A stretch of DNA of 64,000 bases. Origin: Doris montereyensis (Eukaryota > Mollusca > Gastropoda > Nudibranchia > Dorididae). A model generated the notes under the pieces. That model was not told the DNA's origin, did not search any database, and was given only the letters and a program-made list of their open reading frames with translations. The stretch lies in assembly GCA_037039925.1 (NCBI GenBank), contig JAXRKP010000039.1, forward strand, positions 174,001 through 238,000, in the 5' to 3' direction. Positions 63,137-64,000 of the stretch are shown here, in pieces; position 1 is the stretch's first letter; every line of letters begins with the position of its first letter. The position numbers and the translations under genes are program-made.

Positions 63137-64000
63137 ACCTGTACGGCGAAAGATGATCCGCCCACGAGCTCTCCTGCTGCCTTGCATGTGGATCTTGGCT
63201 GACCAAAGGCTAAGGGAGTTAACCCTGAAAGAAAACAACCTGCTGCCTTGCAGGCCGGTCTTGACTGACCAAAGGCTAAGGGACTTAATCCTGACAGAAA
63301 ATAAAAACCTGTTGCCTTGCAGGCTGGTCTTGAATGACTAAAGGCTAAGGGAGTTAACCCTGACAGAAAATAACAAGGCCCAGTAGGGGGCCTCAAAGTG
63401 GCAGCCCCACCATCTACCTAGGGTACAGTGGGCTAATCCTCTGCTTATCCAAAACAACCTGATTCAAAGTAATATATACAATGATATACCAGCCTTGAAC
63501 TTTTGAAGACAACTCTGGAAAAGAACACGGACTGTGATTTTTGAAACATGGAATGTTAGGGCAATTAATGGAAAGGAGTTAGAATTAGCTGAAGAAATGG
63601 AAAAATTCAAAGTAGACATTTTGGCTATTACACAAACAAAGAAAAAAGACAAAAGAATAGAAAATGTAGGACCAAATCATTCTTTGATCTTTTCAGGAGT
63701 AGATGTCAAAGATAGAGCTAGAGCAGGAGTAGGCCTCCTAATGCATAAAAGGTAAGAAATGCTACTAGAAAGTTGGAAATTTGTAAGCCAACAGCTATTA
63801 GAGGTAAATATTAAACCAAAAGGAAGACAAATTAAATTATTAATAGCTTATGGACCAAACGAAAATGCCACCAAAGAAGAAAAGATATCTTCGAAAATGA
63901 TTTACAAATAGCTGCAGAGAATCTCAAACCCAAACAGGAAATAATGGTTTTAGGATATTTAAACGCTAGAGTAGGCAACAATGTAGAAACATCAGGAGGA
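63137..64000 (+). mobile_element. APE-type LINE copy E, 5' part, runs off the window
   Basis: A leader with three tandem units (63170-63380) and CCACCATCTACCTAGGGTAC precedes the endonuclease ([62 protein letters not shown]). A stop at 63755 breaks the frame. The window ends at the [10 protein letters not shown] block. Confidence 0.9.
63170..63380. repeat. Three tandem 5'-leader units of LINE copy E
   Basis: The same CTGCTGCCTTGCAGG / CAAAGGCTAAGGG units as at 55035-55240, better conserved here. Confidence 0.9.

Noticed and set aside
62965..63396. 143-codon - strand frame with repeated SGLTPLAF motifs
   Set aside because: The repeat is the antisense reading of the LINE leader units at 63170-63380.
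61539..64000. FYVE zinc finger of SARA
   Set aside because: No R(R/K)HHCR-type sequence or cysteine pairs appear in any - strand frame, so the finger must lie outside the window.

Overview
The window looks like nuclear DNA from an animal, most likely a mollusc and tentatively a gastropod. The evidence is split genes with GT-AG introns of 0.2-6 kb, high A+T, tRNA-derived SINEs, L2/CR1-type and other LINEs, a THAP/P-element transposon, Copia and hAT relics, and AGATCT-rich and TA-rich repeats. Animal is near certain; mollusc is inference. There is no prokaryotic operon, CRISPR array or rRNA.

Two conserved host genes account for nearly all the coding signal. (1) DIMT1, the 18S rRNA dimethyladenosine transferase, is on the + strand at 10208-25243, with twelve exons from the MPKV start to the stop codon. 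(2) ZFYVE9/SARA, the Smad anchor for receptor activation, is on the - strand. Its 3' part lies at 40662-61538 and carries the linker after the FYVE finger and the conserved SARA C-terminal domain; the FYVE exons and N-terminus lie beyond base 64000. A weak candidate for the last exon of a third gene is at 693-861 (+).

Layout: 1-10.2 kb is A+T-rich intergenic DNA with a hAT-type MITE, SINEs, copies of a ~140-bp element and three minisatellites. 10.2-25.2 kb is DIMT1; its introns hold a Copia fragment, a second degenerate copy of exon 2, five short elements and a 1.7-kb inverted-repeat element. 25.2-26.4 kb is the DIMT1 3' flank with a SINE. 26.37-32.60 kb is an almost complete P-element-like transposon, with 54-bp terminal repeats and a 9-bp target duplication, that carries an inserted L2/CR1-type LINE. 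32.9-34.8 kb is a frameshifted BED-finger hAT-like transposase. 34.8-40.6 kb has no recognised gene. 40.7-61.5 kb is SARA, with four copies of one APE-type LINE family in its introns, all antisense to the gene, and a fifth copy running off the right end of the window.

The main observations are these. Conserved exons of both host genes carry eight apparent one-base deletions, each explicable as loss of one base from a short homopolymer, which points to residual sequencing error. DIMT1 exon 2 exists as two diverged copies on either side of a Copia fragment. A short element with intron-like ends lies in the sense orientation in every intron where it was seen. A minisatellite beside a SARA exon appears to be built from that exon's own 5' splice site. 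I found no convincing evidence of a wholly new molecular system.
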